Assembly (NCBI GenBank): GCA_963556255.1
Contig: OY744608.1
Location: forward strand, 33,639,654 to 33,703,653
DNA from: Allolobophora icterica
Lineage: Eukaryota; Annelida; Clitellata; Crassiclitellata; Lumbricidae
Direction of reading: 5' to 3'
Length of the DNA stretch: 64,000 bases
A program made the position numbers and the translations under genes. Positions 34,171 through 46,166 of this stretch are shown piece by piece; position 1 is the stretch's first letter, and each line of letters opens with the position of its first letter. The notes below the pieces were generated by a model. The model searched no databases, was not told where the DNA came from, and saw nothing but the letters and a program-made list of their open reading frames with translations.

Positions 34171-35266
34171 CATCACTCCCTCATTATGGCACACGATATG
34201 ACGGAAGGTTGAGGGGGAGGGGGAACAAAGACGATGCGAAGACTCATTAGCCTAAACATAGGTTGGTCACGTGCAATACAGGGCAAATACATGTATGTAT
34301 TCTTCGTAAATAGTCCTTGATAATTTCTTCTAACAGTCCACACGACGTCATAAAACTTGAAAATGCTATATTGTGGGTAAATTCAAAGTGTAGTTGTCCC
34401 ATGAATTAAGAAAGTCCCCAAGACAGACGATTAATTACGTTTAAATCGTGAGCGACGTTTCAACCCGTCAGCCCGTCATATATATGAGGGCAAATACTCT
34501 AGTTATAGCAGAATTAATCATACAAACCAAGTAACGATCAGTGTGCAGGCCTATACACACGTCGTATATTTCACCCTGCAAGTGGAACAGAACAGTTCAA
34601 TCACAAATAACGGTGAACTTTTACTTTGGCTCACAGCCACCAAAAGACAACGTCCTTCCAACCCACCCAAAAAGTTCAAGTTACCGATCGAGATTCCATC
34701 ACAACCAGAAAAAAACACAGAAGATACCAGTTTCCAAACTAACCATGCAGTAGAACACCTATGTTTGTGAAGAAGTGTTCTAGTGGATGAGCAACTTCGA
34801 GACTAGACCTATACGTCACTCTAATCGCATGCTTTGTACACGCTTTGTGTAACGCATGCAGACCGCTTTGTGAGGTACGCCTAGATATTAAGTGTCTTGA
34901 TACAGATAGGGCTACAAACACGCAATAGGTATGTAACCTCCGTGTTATATAGACCTGCATCTACTGCAGTCGCCTATGAGCTGATCGATGTGATTGAGCT
35001 TGCCTGGATTAGATCAGTGAATGCCTGCAGTTTGACGGCGCATTAATAATCATGTTTTCTATTTGACCGTTGTTGACTTTGCACGGTATTCGCTCTAAGG
35101 AAATAGCCTTCGGCGACTTCTTGACCCTCGATGCAGCGAGACGACGATAAGGCGAATGAATGAAACTATGTTATATAGGCTATAAGGCCGTTGTAATTAC
35201 TGGCGTCCGTCGTCTCTAAATTATGTTTATAACCACGGCTTCCGCGTATCGACAAACCAGATCTAA
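34171..35266. other. Intergenic sequence, nothing recognised
   Basis: Short chance frames only. Confidence 0.4.
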
Positions 35267-35277
35267 CGCCCGTGACC

Positions 35278-35830
35278 CAGTGATGGGCACTAAACTATTT
35301 TTTTTTAGTTAAACTAAAACTATTTTCCAACTAAAAAAAAGTAGTTAAACTAAAGTTGCCAACTGATTTTGGAAATTAGTTAACTAAACTAAAAAAAAGT
35401 AGTTAAACTTTTCCAACTATTTTCCAACTATTTACGACAAACATTTTTGCAATAAAAGACGTTAAGTGAACTGTAATAATGCAAAGCGTCAATGACAATT
35501 TCACCTTCAAACTATGCAATGTGTACTGTTCTGGCATACAGTTACATGTGCACTGTAAGTAGTGTATGAATTTGAAAACACAGGCTGTAAATGCTAAAAC
35601 CATGCAGTGTTAAAATGTTTTTTTGCTGACAGTGTTCAATGTTCACTGTGGAAAAATAGTTGCATATTGCTGATTTTTTTAGTTAAACCTTTTTAGTTAG
35701 CAACTAAATTTTTTTAGTTAAACTATGGTTTTAACTAAACTATTTTTTTTAGTTAAATTTCTTCCTTAACTAAAATTTTTTAGTTAAACTAATAGTTAGC
35801 AACTTTTTAGTTAACTATTGCCCATCACTG
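35278..35830. mobile_element. hAT-like non-autonomous element, family I, with TAGTTAAACTA subterminal repeats
   Basis: The ends are CAGTGATGGGCA(C)TA and TATTGCCCATCACTG. The flanks CGCCCGTGAC (35267-35276) and CGCCCGTCAC (35831-35840) match at 9 of 10, consistent with an 8-bp target duplication plus drift. Both subterminal zones are packed with TTTTAGTTAAACTAA-like palindromes (35293-35430 and 35675-35812). The 250-bp centre is unique and non-coding. Total 553 bp. Confidence 0.75.
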
Positions 35831-36015
35831 CGCCCGTCACGTTCAACCGAAAATAAGCCAAAACAATTATCCGGTTCGTAACAGCTACAGGCCTAGGTTT
35901 ATCCGACCCCTTTATATATACGCCCTCTTTGATGATCAGACCCAAGTAGGATAGATCCCTTCGCACATTAGGCCTAATAAGAATTTCAGCAACTTGAAAC
36001 ATAGGCCTATGTTGG

Positions 36016-36328
36016 CAGGGACGTCATTTGGGGAGTGGGCATTTGCCCCCTGATTTTTTTGGGAAAAATGTAGGCCCTAAAAATGAAAAGGAGGAAGAAG
36101 AAAGGGGTAAACAAGAGACTCATTTCCAGCACTGGCTTACAGTTTTGCACATGTAGACTGAATACAAACATGGGCAGATCCCGAGGGGTCGAGGGGGAGA
36201 AGAACCCCACCTTTAACAGTGGGGGGCACAATGTACTGTTGTCCCCCACGTTGTGAAACAAATGTTTCGCGCGTTAATTTTTTCACCTCTTTTTGCCTCC
36301 CCCGAATAAAACTGAAATGACGTCCCTG
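36016..36328. mobile_element. hAT-like MITE, family E (CAGGGACGTCATTT)
   Basis: A 313-bp element with perfect 14-bp TIRs CAGGGACGTCATTT. The flanks TATGTTGG and TATGTGGG match at 7 of 8. An internal stretch (36178-36245: GATCCCGAGGGGTCGAGGGG ... CCCCACCTTTAACAGTGGGG) matches the left part of family D at 45182, so part of one family is embedded in the other. Confidence 0.8.
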
Positions 36329-36419
36329 TATGTGGGCCTACGTTTAGAAGTATTCTCTGTGCGATGCGCAGCGAAATAATTAGTAATCTAGGTTATACGT
36401 AAACGCACACTTACGTATA

Positions 36420-36625
36420 CAGGGTGGGCAAAAAAGTAACTCCATACAGGTTTTACCAATATTTCGGCCAAAAGTAAGAATTTTTAAATCAAGTTTTACT
36501 GGCTTAAAAGTAATTAATATTCACATATAACAGCCAAATTTCAACAAAATATTTCAAACAGAACCAAAGTTATGTCACTTTAGAACCAAAGTTATGTCAC
36601 TTTTACCGAGTCCACCCACATAATT
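36420..36625 (+). mobile_element. Tc1/mariner-like left end (CAGGGTGGGCAAAAAAGTAA)
   Basis: CAGGGTGGGCAAAAAAGTAA directly follows TA (36418-36419), typical of a mariner terminus. No inverted partner was found, so the element is truncated. The right limit is a guess. A 17-bp direct repeat, AGAACCAAAGTTATGTC, at about 36561 and 36581 lies inside. Confidence 0.45.
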
Positions 36626-37264
36626 ATCTGTCAAAGAGTAGGCCCTACGCCTTAATGTTGTTGGGTGAATTTTGATATCGCAACAGTCTAGACTAGACTA
36701 TGAAAGACTTTGATCATATGCAACCGAAGAATGTTCCTGGTCACAACATGTTATTTTCAGTAGTAGTAGTACCTGGTAAACACATGTCAAGTACCCTTCA
36801 TGCCTTACCGTGGATCAATTAAACATACAAGAACATAGGTAAATGTGAATAAAAAGGAAACTGCTGCATCGCCTGGGCCTACAATGCGAAGCTTAAAGGT
36901 TCAATTGTTAACATCCCGTTTCCACATTTCGAAACATCTCTGCCTAAATGTCCCATGTTTTTCCTAAATTTATTCGTAACAAGTGATCTATAACGATGCT
37001 CAGAACTTTTTTAAACCCATGCCGTGCTCCTGATGATAACCTTCGCATAACCTCAGCTGCAAATGGAATGCAACAAGCCTAATTAAGTAGGTCCTATACC
37101 TATTACCTAGCCCATAAACCGTTGTTGCCAGTAGCCCATGCCTCCTGCCGCTCTCTCCTATGTGCAAGACTCAACTGAAACTGACTTCTTGCGTAGCCCC
37201 TAGAAAACGGTCGACATTCTGTTGCTTTGTATAGCATAATGTTCTGTTGCTAGATTTGAGGCCA
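36626..37264. other. Intergenic sequence, nothing recognised
   Basis: No supported features. Confidence 0.4.
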
Positions 37265-37267
37265 CCA

Positions 37268-37350
37268 TAGCAGAGGCGGCGATTCCGGGGGGGGGGTCGA
37301 GGGGGACAAGACCCACCTTTAACAGTGGGGGAAACAGTATAGAGGATTGC
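37268..37350 (+). mobile_element. Family D MITE end, relic
   Basis: GGCGGCGATTCCGGGGGG.. TCGAGGGGGACAAGACCC.ACCTTTAACAGTGGGG matches the left 70 bp of the element at 45182. The right end is missing. Confidence 0.55.
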
Positions 37351-37673
37351 TCCAGGGGAATTCCGGCCATTCCCCACTTGACTTTTGAGTTAATGATGCG
37401 ATGGTTGCTACCGCCGTCACAGTAATGATCACCAAGGCCAGAGCCAGTCATTAATTCCACCATTGGCATTGATAGTAGATCTATATATAGTCTGTTGTGC
37501 CGACCATATTAGTGTAGGCCTAATGATGAAGTTGTGAGGTTTAGGCTTATAATTAGACTAGCATACTCCGTTTCAGTCGTTTACGCATAGGCCTACATGT
37601 AGGTTTAGTGCCGATCATTGCTGAAGCGGAGGTATACAGGGGCTTAAGTCTTGCTACGTCCAAGGGTAACATA

Positions 37674-38789
37674 CAGTCTTGTTGTCAAGACCTTAAACCT
37701 CAAGACCAAGACCAAGACTTTGAAACTCAAGGCCAAAACCGAGAAAAATACCCCAAAAATCAGAACCATATCCAGACTTCTTTTCTTTACTAAAAAAAAT
37801 TGTCAAGTCGGACTACTCGCTATTTTAATTAAAACATGAATCTTTTATTCAAACAAAACAACTCCAAATGCAGACTGCAGAGAATTTCGAATTCGTATTT
37901 ACTGAAGTCCTTCATGCGAAGTGTTATTCCAAATGCCTGTTGCATTTTTATAAAAACCAATTGGCTCAGAATTTTCGGACCAAGACGTGACCTGTGGGCC
38001 TCATAAAAATTCTGCCATGTGAAAAATACGTTCTACAGTGCTGAATTCAGAGGCGTAACTTTAGTCTAAAAAGTGGGGGGTACCAATACTTTGGTCTAAA
38101 AAGTGGGGGGTACCAATTTCTTCTCCACTTTCGCTTTTCGCATGGTGGCCATTTTGAACATATTCCCTGTCAGTATTCTCATTAATTTTGGCTCTCGATT
38201 TACCTGTGTATCTAAGAACTTTCGCACTTTGACAGAGACTGCATTCTCTGGGAAGGCACAATAACAAAACTATTGATTGACATTGTTTAAAAAGTGGGGG
38301 GTACAGTACCCCCCAGTCCAAAAAGTGGGGGGTACGGGTACCCCTCGTACCCCCCACAAATTACGCCTATGGCTGAATTCACTGGCACACGGAGCAACTT
38401 TTCAAGCACTGGATGTAAATGTACAAATCGTGAGTCTATTTTGAAATCATTCTATGGTAAATAACAGGAAGTCAAAATAATTGTCCAAGACAACAGTAAA
38501 GCCCCACCACACCGTGTAAATACTAAAGCAATTGTATTAGTAATTATTGGATAAATTTTGTAAATCCTTACGTTTTGTTAAATGACTGTTCATATTGACA
38601 GCCGGTCTTGGTCTTGGTCTTGCGAGACCAAGACCAAGACTTTGAGCCTCAAGACCAAGACCAAGACCTTGAACCTCAAGACCAAGACCAAGACCTTTGG
38701 TCTCAAAACCAAGACCAAGACCAAGACTTTTAAAAACGAACTCGAGTGCACTCGAGACCAAGACCTTGGTCTCGAGGACAACAAGACTG
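37674..38789 (+). mobile_element. MITE with minisatellite core, family F, copy 2, interrupted by a nested MITE
   Basis: The left end CAGTCTTGTTGTC at 37674 and right end GGACAACAAGACTG ending at 38789 are flanked by an exact 8-bp duplication, GTAACATA (37666-37673 and 38790-38797), proving both belong to one 1116-bp element. The left array is short (37690-37745). The unique centre (37799-37985) is homologous to 12116-12300 of copy 1, and the right (AAGACC)n array is at 38618-38770. A family C MITE (38049-38372) is inserted between centre and right array. Confidence 0.87.
38049..38372 (+). mobile_element. hAT-like MITE, family C, copy 1, nested in family F
   Basis: A 324-bp element with left end AGAGGCGTAACTTTAGTC and right end AATTACGCCTATGG. 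The exact 8-bp duplication CTGAATTC flanks it (38041-38048 and 38373-38380). Subterminal AAAAAGTGGGGGGTAC repeats occur twice near each end. It is non-coding. Confidence 0.85.
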
Positions 38790-38997
38790 GTAACATATGT
38801 AGGCTAAGGAGTGCGATTTACACGTCTATTCAATTGATTAAGTCGTGTAGGGCCTAAGCTTGTTTCTTGGATCCGATGAGACAGAGACAGTATGCAGGTA
38901 AGGCTCGCATGCATACCTGAGCCATATAGCCTTCCCGTCGGAAACTGAAGTTCCACAAATCCTTAAATGGGTGTTCAGGGTTAAAACGAGTCCAAAC

Positions 38998-39194
38998 CAT
39001 AGGCGTAATTTGTGGGGGTGCGAGGGGTACCCGTACCCCCCACTTTTTGGACTGGGGGTACCGTACCCCCCACTTTTTGAACAATTCCAATCAATATTTT
39101 GTTATTGTGCCTTCCCAGAGATCGTAGTCTCCGCCTTGCTTCATGTATGTAAGAAATTGGTACCCCCACTTTTTAGACCAAAGTTACACCCCTG
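38998..39194 (-). mobile_element. hAT-like MITE, family C, copy 2 (inverted relative to copy 1)
   Basis: CATAGGCGTAATTTGTGGGG at the left and GTTACACCCCTG at the right, with the exact duplication GTCCAAAC (38990-38997 and 39195-39202). At 197 bp it lacks about 130 bp of the centre of copy 1. It lies 625 bp from copy 1 in opposite orientation. Confidence 0.85.
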
Positions 39195-39202
39195 GTCCAA
39201 AC

Positions 39203-39602
39203 CATTCATGCCACGTAGACTACCGGCCCTACGCCTTTGCGGTCAAGTGCAGATAGGCCTATGGCAATGGCAGATATTATATATAATCCGACTTGTATCG
39301 TTCTGGTTCTGTTGATAGCATTTTTAAGCGGTTTAGCAGCACGTGTTTTCTTCAAATTATTGGTTTTTATGGCTTCGTGAAAGTAAGATCGATGGCTTGC
39401 TGGTTTGGGCGTGTAGCATATGCTCTGATTTAATTGGATTTGTACATATACGCACAATGTGGTTTAATTCAACGCAAATGGAGGATTATTAAGTGATAGG
39501 AACTCTGAATATTTTTAGCCAAATAAAATACCTGTCATCTTTGTGCTATTTAAAAACTGGTCAGGCAGCCTACATGCACGTAGGTCCTATATATGATCAC
39601 CG
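39203..39602. other. Spacer, nothing recognised
   Basis: No supported features. Confidence 0.35.
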
Positions 39603-39880
39603 CATGGGCGTCCATAGGAATTTTTGTGGGGAGGGCAAACTTTTGTAGGGGCACAATTTTTGTAGAGGAAATGACGTTACTCCAGGGAATAATGAACACA
39701 GAGGACAGAGCGCGTGACAACTTTAAAAATAAATAATGATCAAGGAATTTACCCAAATAATTCGGTGTTTCCTCACATTGAAAATCATGTTGTGACTGCT
39801 GTAATAATCATAATAATCAAACGATGTTATTTCTGCAAAATAATGTGCAAAAGCCAGGAGCAGCAAATGACCCCTTCCCC
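39603..39880 (-). mobile_element. Family A MITE, copy 3, one end lost
   Basis: It starts CATGGGCGTCC and continues in reverse orientation to copies 1 and 2: TTTTTGTGGGGAGGG, AATAATGATCAAGGA, TTGAAAATCATGTTGTGACTG, AATCATAATAATCA. The expected second terminus is not recognisable beyond about 39880, and no flanking duplication can be scored. Confidence 0.6.
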
Positions 39881-41310
39881 AAACCTCGGATCACCGTGAC
39901 GTCGAATGTGAATCTCGCATGAGGCAACAAACTCACAGAGCATAAATTCCGATGAAGCCTTGCCAAGGGATTGTCGACTCGGAGCCACATAAAGCACCGC
40001 TGTAATTCCATGATTCCATCGATCATGCGCTCAGCGAAACAAATCCAAATAGCTGTCTATGTTTTTAAACACCATTTCTAAAAGCCAGTGCTTCCGTGGC
40101 TAGATCGGAGTCGTTAGGCTTCATCGTATCGGCTACTTTATAACCTAGTACTAATTCTCGAATAATAACATTTAATTAAATTGTGCCAAAGCACGCCCCG
40201 GGTAGGCGGAGACAAGAGTAAATATTCATTTAGTTAATTCTGGGGTCTCTGTCTATTTGGGGCCTAGATCGCTGTTTACATGTGGCTCTTGATCCAATTA
40301 TCGTTGCACAGACGGCACGATTCAGCGTCTTGGAGAATTTTAGACATTAACTCGAATGAACGATTATGTTCACATCTTAAGAGTTTTCTCTCTGTTCGAT
40401 AGCTGTTTATCGACAAAGGTACAGTTGTTGGCATTGGAAACTAGGAAATAAGTGATCGGGAGAGTTCCCTCAGCTACGCGTGTCCCGTTGTATTAATAGA
40501 TTAATTTCGTGATTCCATCATCATGGTGTTTTGTTACTTCATAACACGAAATCTATCCAGTTTATTTGTCATACGTTTCGCTGTTTGCACAGTGCCGCAA
40601 GACGAAGTCAGAAATGGAGTGCAGGAGATATTCCCCTGAACATTGCATTTGCCCCCCCTCCCCGACATAATTATATTTCCTGATTTTTAGTAGGTCATAT
40701 TCCCCCGGACAAATTCCCCCCTCTGTGCAATTAGCAATCGTACCACTTCAAAACGGATGCTTTGAAGTAAATGATCAATGAGTCTTCGCTAAATCAACTT
40801 TGACAACTTGTATGAAATAGACAGTCATCTTACCATATCTTACCGCAGCACTTTGCAGGTACAAGAACGTTTGCTGCAGCTGTGCCAGAATCGACCGATC
40901 TGAGTGGCGTTATATAAGTGATCGGTTTAAATTTGCAAAAGACGAGATGGCTTAAAATCCAATGAGGACGTGCTTCGCGAACTTGGCCACAACATTCGGT
41001 TTTAGAGAAACTTGGGACGAGTAGGCGTATTTAGTATATAATTTTAGCCTATATTTGTAGAGAAACTGCATGTAGAAATGAGTAGGTTAGAGTGCAGGAT
41101 ATATGATGCTTTGATCATTAAACCAGTGAGTTTAATAACCAAGAATGATATTTTGAGTATGTTCAAAACCAAGGCATAGGATTTTTGATCATTAAAACAG
41201 ATGATGTTTTGATCATTAAAACAGTGAGTTTAGTTCCCTATAGTGGTCAACTTTATTGACCACTAAATGTGGGCTTATCTAATTTGTAAAAGGGGCTTTT
41301 GTCCTAGTGT
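39881..41310. other. Intergenic sequence with short internal repeats
   Basis: TTTGATCATTAAAACAG-like units recur at about 41110, 41188 and 41211. G/C-run blocks at 40640-40730 (TTCCCCCGGACAAATTCCCC) mirror those at 41330-41390. No gene. Confidence 0.4.
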
Positions 41311-41329
41311 GCGAGGATTATGTCTGGAG

Positions 41330-41392
41330 GGTATATGTCCGGGGAATATGTCCGGGGGGAATAAGTCCTGGGGGTATCTGTCCGTTCCCCCA
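41330..41392 (+). repeat. Short TATGTCCGGGG-type tandem repeat
   Basis: GGGTATATGTCCGGGGAATA and following units repeat about every 17 bp, four times. Complement-like blocks occur near 40700, so this could be one end of an old inverted-repeat element. Confidence 0.5.
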
Positions 41393-43499
41393 GAAATGTG
41401 ATTGTTTCATTATTAATAATGTCAGAATATGTCGGTAAATATTATTATAGGTAGCAGGTCAGATGAGATCAGCGTTTAGACAGTTTCTCAATAAAACTCA
41501 ATCATGTGTCGATCCTGAGAGCCACATGTGTTAGTTGTGCTCACGGTGGGCCACTTGCAGCATAGTGCATGCTAGCTGTGAGCCAAATGAGCATGGCTGT
41601 CTGGGAATAATTTACTCGTATTAGCTGTATCAAACTGTGCCAAAACTACAACTGTAAAAAGTTTTTATGATTACACATTAGGTGTTGATAGCTTACCTAT
41701 TCCAGATGTTGGGACCTAATTGTGGAGATTGCTTGCAAGGAAGTGGCGGAGGAATGTGGAAACACGTGCCGACTTCGGAATCTTTATTGTTTCCCATATC
41801 TCTTTCAGATTGTTTGCCATATATCTTTTAACCTTAAGTCATTTTCTGTCTGTCGGTTCCGTCTAATTTTTTTAGCACAGTTGTGCAGTATGATCTGTTA
41901 ATTAATGTACAACTGCTAAAGGTTAGGAGATTTGCTTACAGGCTACCTGGCACTCTGAAGTTCAGATGTGAATTGTAGGGTCATAGGGAAACCACTGTCA
42001 CTTTTTTTAGATTGTCCATACAGCGAGACACATTTCCATTCCGTATGCTTAAGTCCAAGTGTCTCTCTTCACTACTTCCATCCACAGACTGCACTCTTAA
42101 GTTCTGTTTCAGTCCAATGCCATGAGCTAGAATCTACTGCCATAGGTTAGATCACTGTTAAAGCAATCCACCATACTGGTTGATTTGTGCCTGATTTAGA
42201 TTCACTAGAAGCTGGGCTGGACATCTGGTCCCATTAAACTGGATTACAAAATGGTAGTTTAACTACACTAGGCTATGGAGTATGTGTAAAAAAGTAACTG
42301 GCTGCCTGGCTTGTTTAATTAAGCACTAAGGCAATCACTATCACTAATTTCATCATTAGGGCCTACTGAACTTCACACACACAATGTCATGTGCAGGCAC
42401 ATATGGCCTGTGGAAAATTTCAGTTGTTATCAGAGCTAAAAGTCCATTGGTTAAAAGAGCCACACAAGGAAGGCTTGAAGGGGTCCCCATTTATAGGTGA
42501 CTTTACAGGAAAAATGCTCCATTTGATGGCAATTTGTGCTCTGCATAAATGTGTATGCATTTACGCAAAACGTAGTTCATGCACAAGCGTTTAAAATAAC
42601 TGAATAAGAATTGCTTAATGATTATAATGATTATAGAAAATAGTTGAACAGTTTACAAAATTATGCAAATTTGTTTACAGGTAAAAATAAATGTGGAGAA
42701 TAGTACTAAAAACCACTCTGTTTGGGATAATGTGCTAAGGACCTCAAATGTGATGGGCATGTGGCACTCAATAAAAAATATTAGACGTACAGGATATGCA
42801 AACGCTGTGGTTGACATTATGGAGAATAAGACAAACTTTGCAATCACTGTCCGGCAGAGACACGTACAAGACAGACACACTAAAGTACATAAGCCTGCAG
42901 GGGTACACATCATTTTGAGACAAGTTACTCTGACAGCCTTGTTAGTTGGGTCCACATTGGCTGTACAGCGGTCCATCAGTTGTCATTAGCAGCCAAGTAT
43001 GGGCCAGCTGTCACTGCTGTGGGCTCAATGATCATGGCTGTCTGGGTAGGAGTTAAATAGGAGATTTAACTGGCAAAAGTCCATTTGGTTAAATGCAGAC
43101 TTAGTTCCCATCTTTGCCAGGAATTGTGAATTCAGATGAGATATTGTAGATTTACTGCATTTCTTAGAATAACAATTTTATTAATAATAAAGTTATTAAT
43201 GTTATGTAATTAATATAATGCTTTATTTCCAGATGGAATGTTTAGTGACTGCCAAAGTTTAGACTTCAGTCTTTCCTTAACTGTGCCACCCACATAGTGA
43301 CCATTGAGTGTGAATACTTGTGTACATCCAAACATATGCAAAAAAACTGGTACTGCACGGGCTTCTAACGAAGAAACTCAGTTGATTCTAGATCCTCCTG
43401 TTTTGACAATCGCCAATGGATGGCATTGCAGCAGAATACATTTCAGAGTTCTGTGTTCCAGTTAGGAGTTGGCATGGTTGCCGATCATTATGCTTTGCT
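41393..43499. other. Intergenic sequence, nothing recognised
   Basis: Several frames of 60-108 residues on both strands look like chance. A short shared phrase, ATCATGGCTGTCTGGG/AGCATGGCTGTCTGGG (about 41592 and 43032), hints at an old repeat. Confidence 0.4.
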
Positions 43500-43735
43500 G
43501 CCTGTGGAGATTTACAGGTTCTCTGCTTCTGCACTTCTATGCGAGGTCATTGGGCTTTCTTGTGCATCAAACTTTCCTCTTGGAATAATCTTCCTTTACA
43601 TATATGAACTGTTTCAGCTGATTCACGTATTCTTTTTACTTCTAGTTACAATTTTTTAGGTCAGTCAAGTAGCCAAATAGCCGTGCAAGCAGCACTTAGG
43701 AAATGCTTGAAAAGCACTATATAATTGTTTTATTA
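43500..43735 (+). pseudogene. LINE ORF2 C-terminal fragment
   Basis: The frame RGHWAFLCIKLSSWNNLPLHI ends at a TGA; it corresponds to the R-x-F-S-x-x-x-P-x-x-W-N-x-L-P block of LINE ORF2 tails. The sequence then decays to ALRKCLKSTI and GCACTATATAATTG, the usual end and 3' UTR. Catalytic parts are absent. Confidence 0.5.
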
Positions 43736-43744
43736 CATGTTTTA

Positions 43745-43905
43745 TAATAAATTTTATATTGTAATTGTAATCGACAACTTATATAGCGTCACTCAAAGTC
43801 AGAGGCGCTTCCGACCCGGGTCAGTGTATTCACTGATGAAAAGAAAGGTTTTCAGGCACTTGCAGAACAGGGCAGGAGGGAGAGTAAGAGGTCAAATATG
43901 AGTTG
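43745..43905 (-). mobile_element. LINE or SINE 3' end, minus orientation
   Basis: On the minus strand the sequence reads ...LKTFLF..., then CGGAAGCGCCTCTGACTTTG, ACGCTATATAAG and an AATTACAATT tail. CGGAAGCGCCTCTGA is shared with the SINE at 57357. Confidence 0.45.
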
Positions 43906-45173
43906 TAGATGGTGGTACTTTCTGTGTGACACAACTCTTCACTCTTTACCTAGTTTTCTTGATCTTCTGAAAATCGTAGGTATGAGCTATAAGCTGTTTT
44001 GCAAATCCTTACTTGCATGTGGTATATTTAATATCGCTCACCGAAACATTTGCTAAAAGTTGTAACAGCAAGAAAATTAAGGCAGACTTTGCTGGAAATG
44101 ATGAAGGCCACACACTAGTAGCAGCAATATGATAATATGTGACCTTGGCTAAGAAAGGGACCACTTGTCGAGAATGGACTTATTAGCATTTTCCACAAGG
44201 TTACACCTTAAGTAAAATCAGGAAAACTTTCAGAACGTTTGGCCCATAATTTATGCACTCTTTTCATAAAAATATAAAATATCATTTGGCGAGAAATCGC
44301 ATAAAAATATTTAGTTTATCTCAACCCAATCCATTAATACCGAAATTAGGCCTTAACGCATCAAGTAGCATAAGATTCATTGTAGTACAGTAAGTCTGAG
44401 CTGCAGATTGATTAATTAGACTCAAAAATCAATATTCATGGTCTAGCGTAAAAACGCACGTTCCGGCTAATCTAGTAAGCGACAAGTGGTCCCTTTTCTT
44501 GGCCGAGGTCACATATGTGACACAACATGTGATGATGTCATGGATGGGAACTCAGCTGTAAGGGCATACTTTATCTAATATGGAATACTTTATTTTTCCA
44601 TGAGTAATGTAATGTATTTAACTATGCATCACTTTAAATATCTAATCAGAAAGTAGGACATGGGCTGCTTTCTGTATATGTTTATTAGTCATTATTGTAC
44701 ATGTAGAGACACCAGTGCTCAAGGCAAGACTGGATTGTTTTATAAACAGTGGTATGTCTGGTATGATAACAACAACAAATGTAATGTACTTAGTACTAAA
44801 TATTCAACGAGGACCAATTTTATTGGCAATATGGTATCCACAAATTTGTGCGAGAAATGTGTGATGCACATGGTGTCAGCAATTATCCAGTAAATACGGA
44901 ATCGGTAACACAAGAGCTGTTTCAAAATACTTTGTAAAAAAGTAAAACAGTTATCAAGCCAAAGAAGTTTCTGCAACGAGCATAAGAAATGTTTAAAAAG
45001 TCTTCAAATCATGCGCTTTGTTAAATCTGATTTTTGGTGGTGCTGTGCATGTTTTGGAACCATTTGATTTCTGATTGCTTAATTATTAATTGGATGATTG
45101 CTGCCAGGTTGTTCTCACAGCAGTCTCTTTTTCACACAGTATGTGAATGCCAATGTCATGCCATGTTGCCGAT
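43906..45173. other. Intergenic sequence, nothing recognised
   Basis: GGTCACATATGTGAC (about 44507) is a palindrome. No gene. Confidence 0.4.
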
Positions 45174-45181
45174 GAGATCGG

Positions 45182-45413
45182 CCTGGGCGGCGATCCCGGG
45201 GGGTCGAGGGGGACAAGACCCCCCACCTTTAAGAGTGGGGGGACACGCCATACATCGGACCCCCCAAATTTTGAGGAAACTCCAAAAAAGGTCATAAAAT
45301 TTGTAAAAAATTTTGACCTCTTTTTCACCAGATCAGTTCAAAACTCTTTTTTCACCAGATCAGTTCCAAAATGTTCCCCCCCCCCCACATGTCAAACAAG
45401 ATCGCCGCCACTG
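45182..45413 (+). mobile_element. hAT-like MITE, family D (GGCGGCGATC), copy 1
   Basis: A 232-bp element with left end CCTGGGCGGCGATC, right end GATCGCCGCCACTG and an exact 8-bp duplication GAGATCGG (45174-45181 and 45414-45421). Subterminal CCCCCCACCTTTAAGAGTGG and a duplicated TTTTTCACCAGATCAGTTC lie inside. It is non-coding. Confidence 0.88.
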
Positions 45414-45421
45414 GAGATCGG

Positions 45422-46086
45422 GAATTTGAAATGAGAGGTTATATTCATTTTTAAGGTTTTTTATCAGATAAAGACAAGTTACCTTTCTTTACAAGTTTTA
45501 TTCCAAGCTTTATGTCATAGACATTTGAACTTCTTTGAGTGCTGTTTGAAGATTTGAGTTTATAGTTACTACATGTATATTATATTATGCCATCTGTGTG
45601 TAAAGTGTCAGAGGTGGTGAAATGGAAAAAATAGGCAACTTGCAAATGGACAGAAAAAATGGTCCTTTTGAGCAACACCAAAACAGAGTTCATAATGTTA
45701 ATAATGGAATAAAACCTAATACTGTGCCCAAAAGAAGAAGCCGAATTGCCACTGTCTAGCTCCTGAAATGAACATCTTAAAAATGTATAAGTTGCTGAAG
45801 ATAAAATGCAAAGAGATAAAATCCATTAGAATTGCAATTTGTAAGTGAATATTCGTTGTGATTAGTCTTCAAACGTGACTTTAAACCATGTTTTCATGCT
45901 TGCTTCGCTTCAGAATACATGGAAGACATTTGAGAAATTAATTGAACTATTTTTAAATGTGATAGTTATGAAGTATTCAGTTCCAGTAATTATCCATGTT
46001 AATGTCGACTGTAAATTTTATTTGACATCGGCAGTCAGATTTAGTTTAAGATATTTCATGTGCAAAATTGGTATGTCGTTCACTTC
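45422..46086. other. Spacer, nothing recognised
   Basis: AT-rich, with no supported gene or transposon end. Confidence 0.35.
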
Positions 46087-46166
46087 AGTGCTCGTGAATA
46101 GGCTGGTGCCCTGCGCTTGGCCTTTGAGTGGCGCTTTAGAAGTTTGGAGGTTACGATTATGATCAC
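46087..46166 (+). mobile_element. SINE-like family X, copy 4 (tail only)
   Basis: GTGCTCGTGAATAGGCTGGT...GCGCTTGGCC...GTGGCGCTTTAGAAGTTTGG, then GATTATGAT. It is closest to copy 1, but the upstream GGACTTGGACC body is missing. Confidence 0.6.

Noticed and set aside
42653..42989. Overlapping frames of about 107 codons on both strands
   Set aside because: No conserved motif, no splice context and similar length on both strands; treated as chance.
41455..43200. Possible LTR pair based on a shared ATCATGGCTGTCTGGG-like phrase
   Set aside because: Similarity covers fewer than 20 bp, with no TG...CA ends, primer-binding site or internal proteins.
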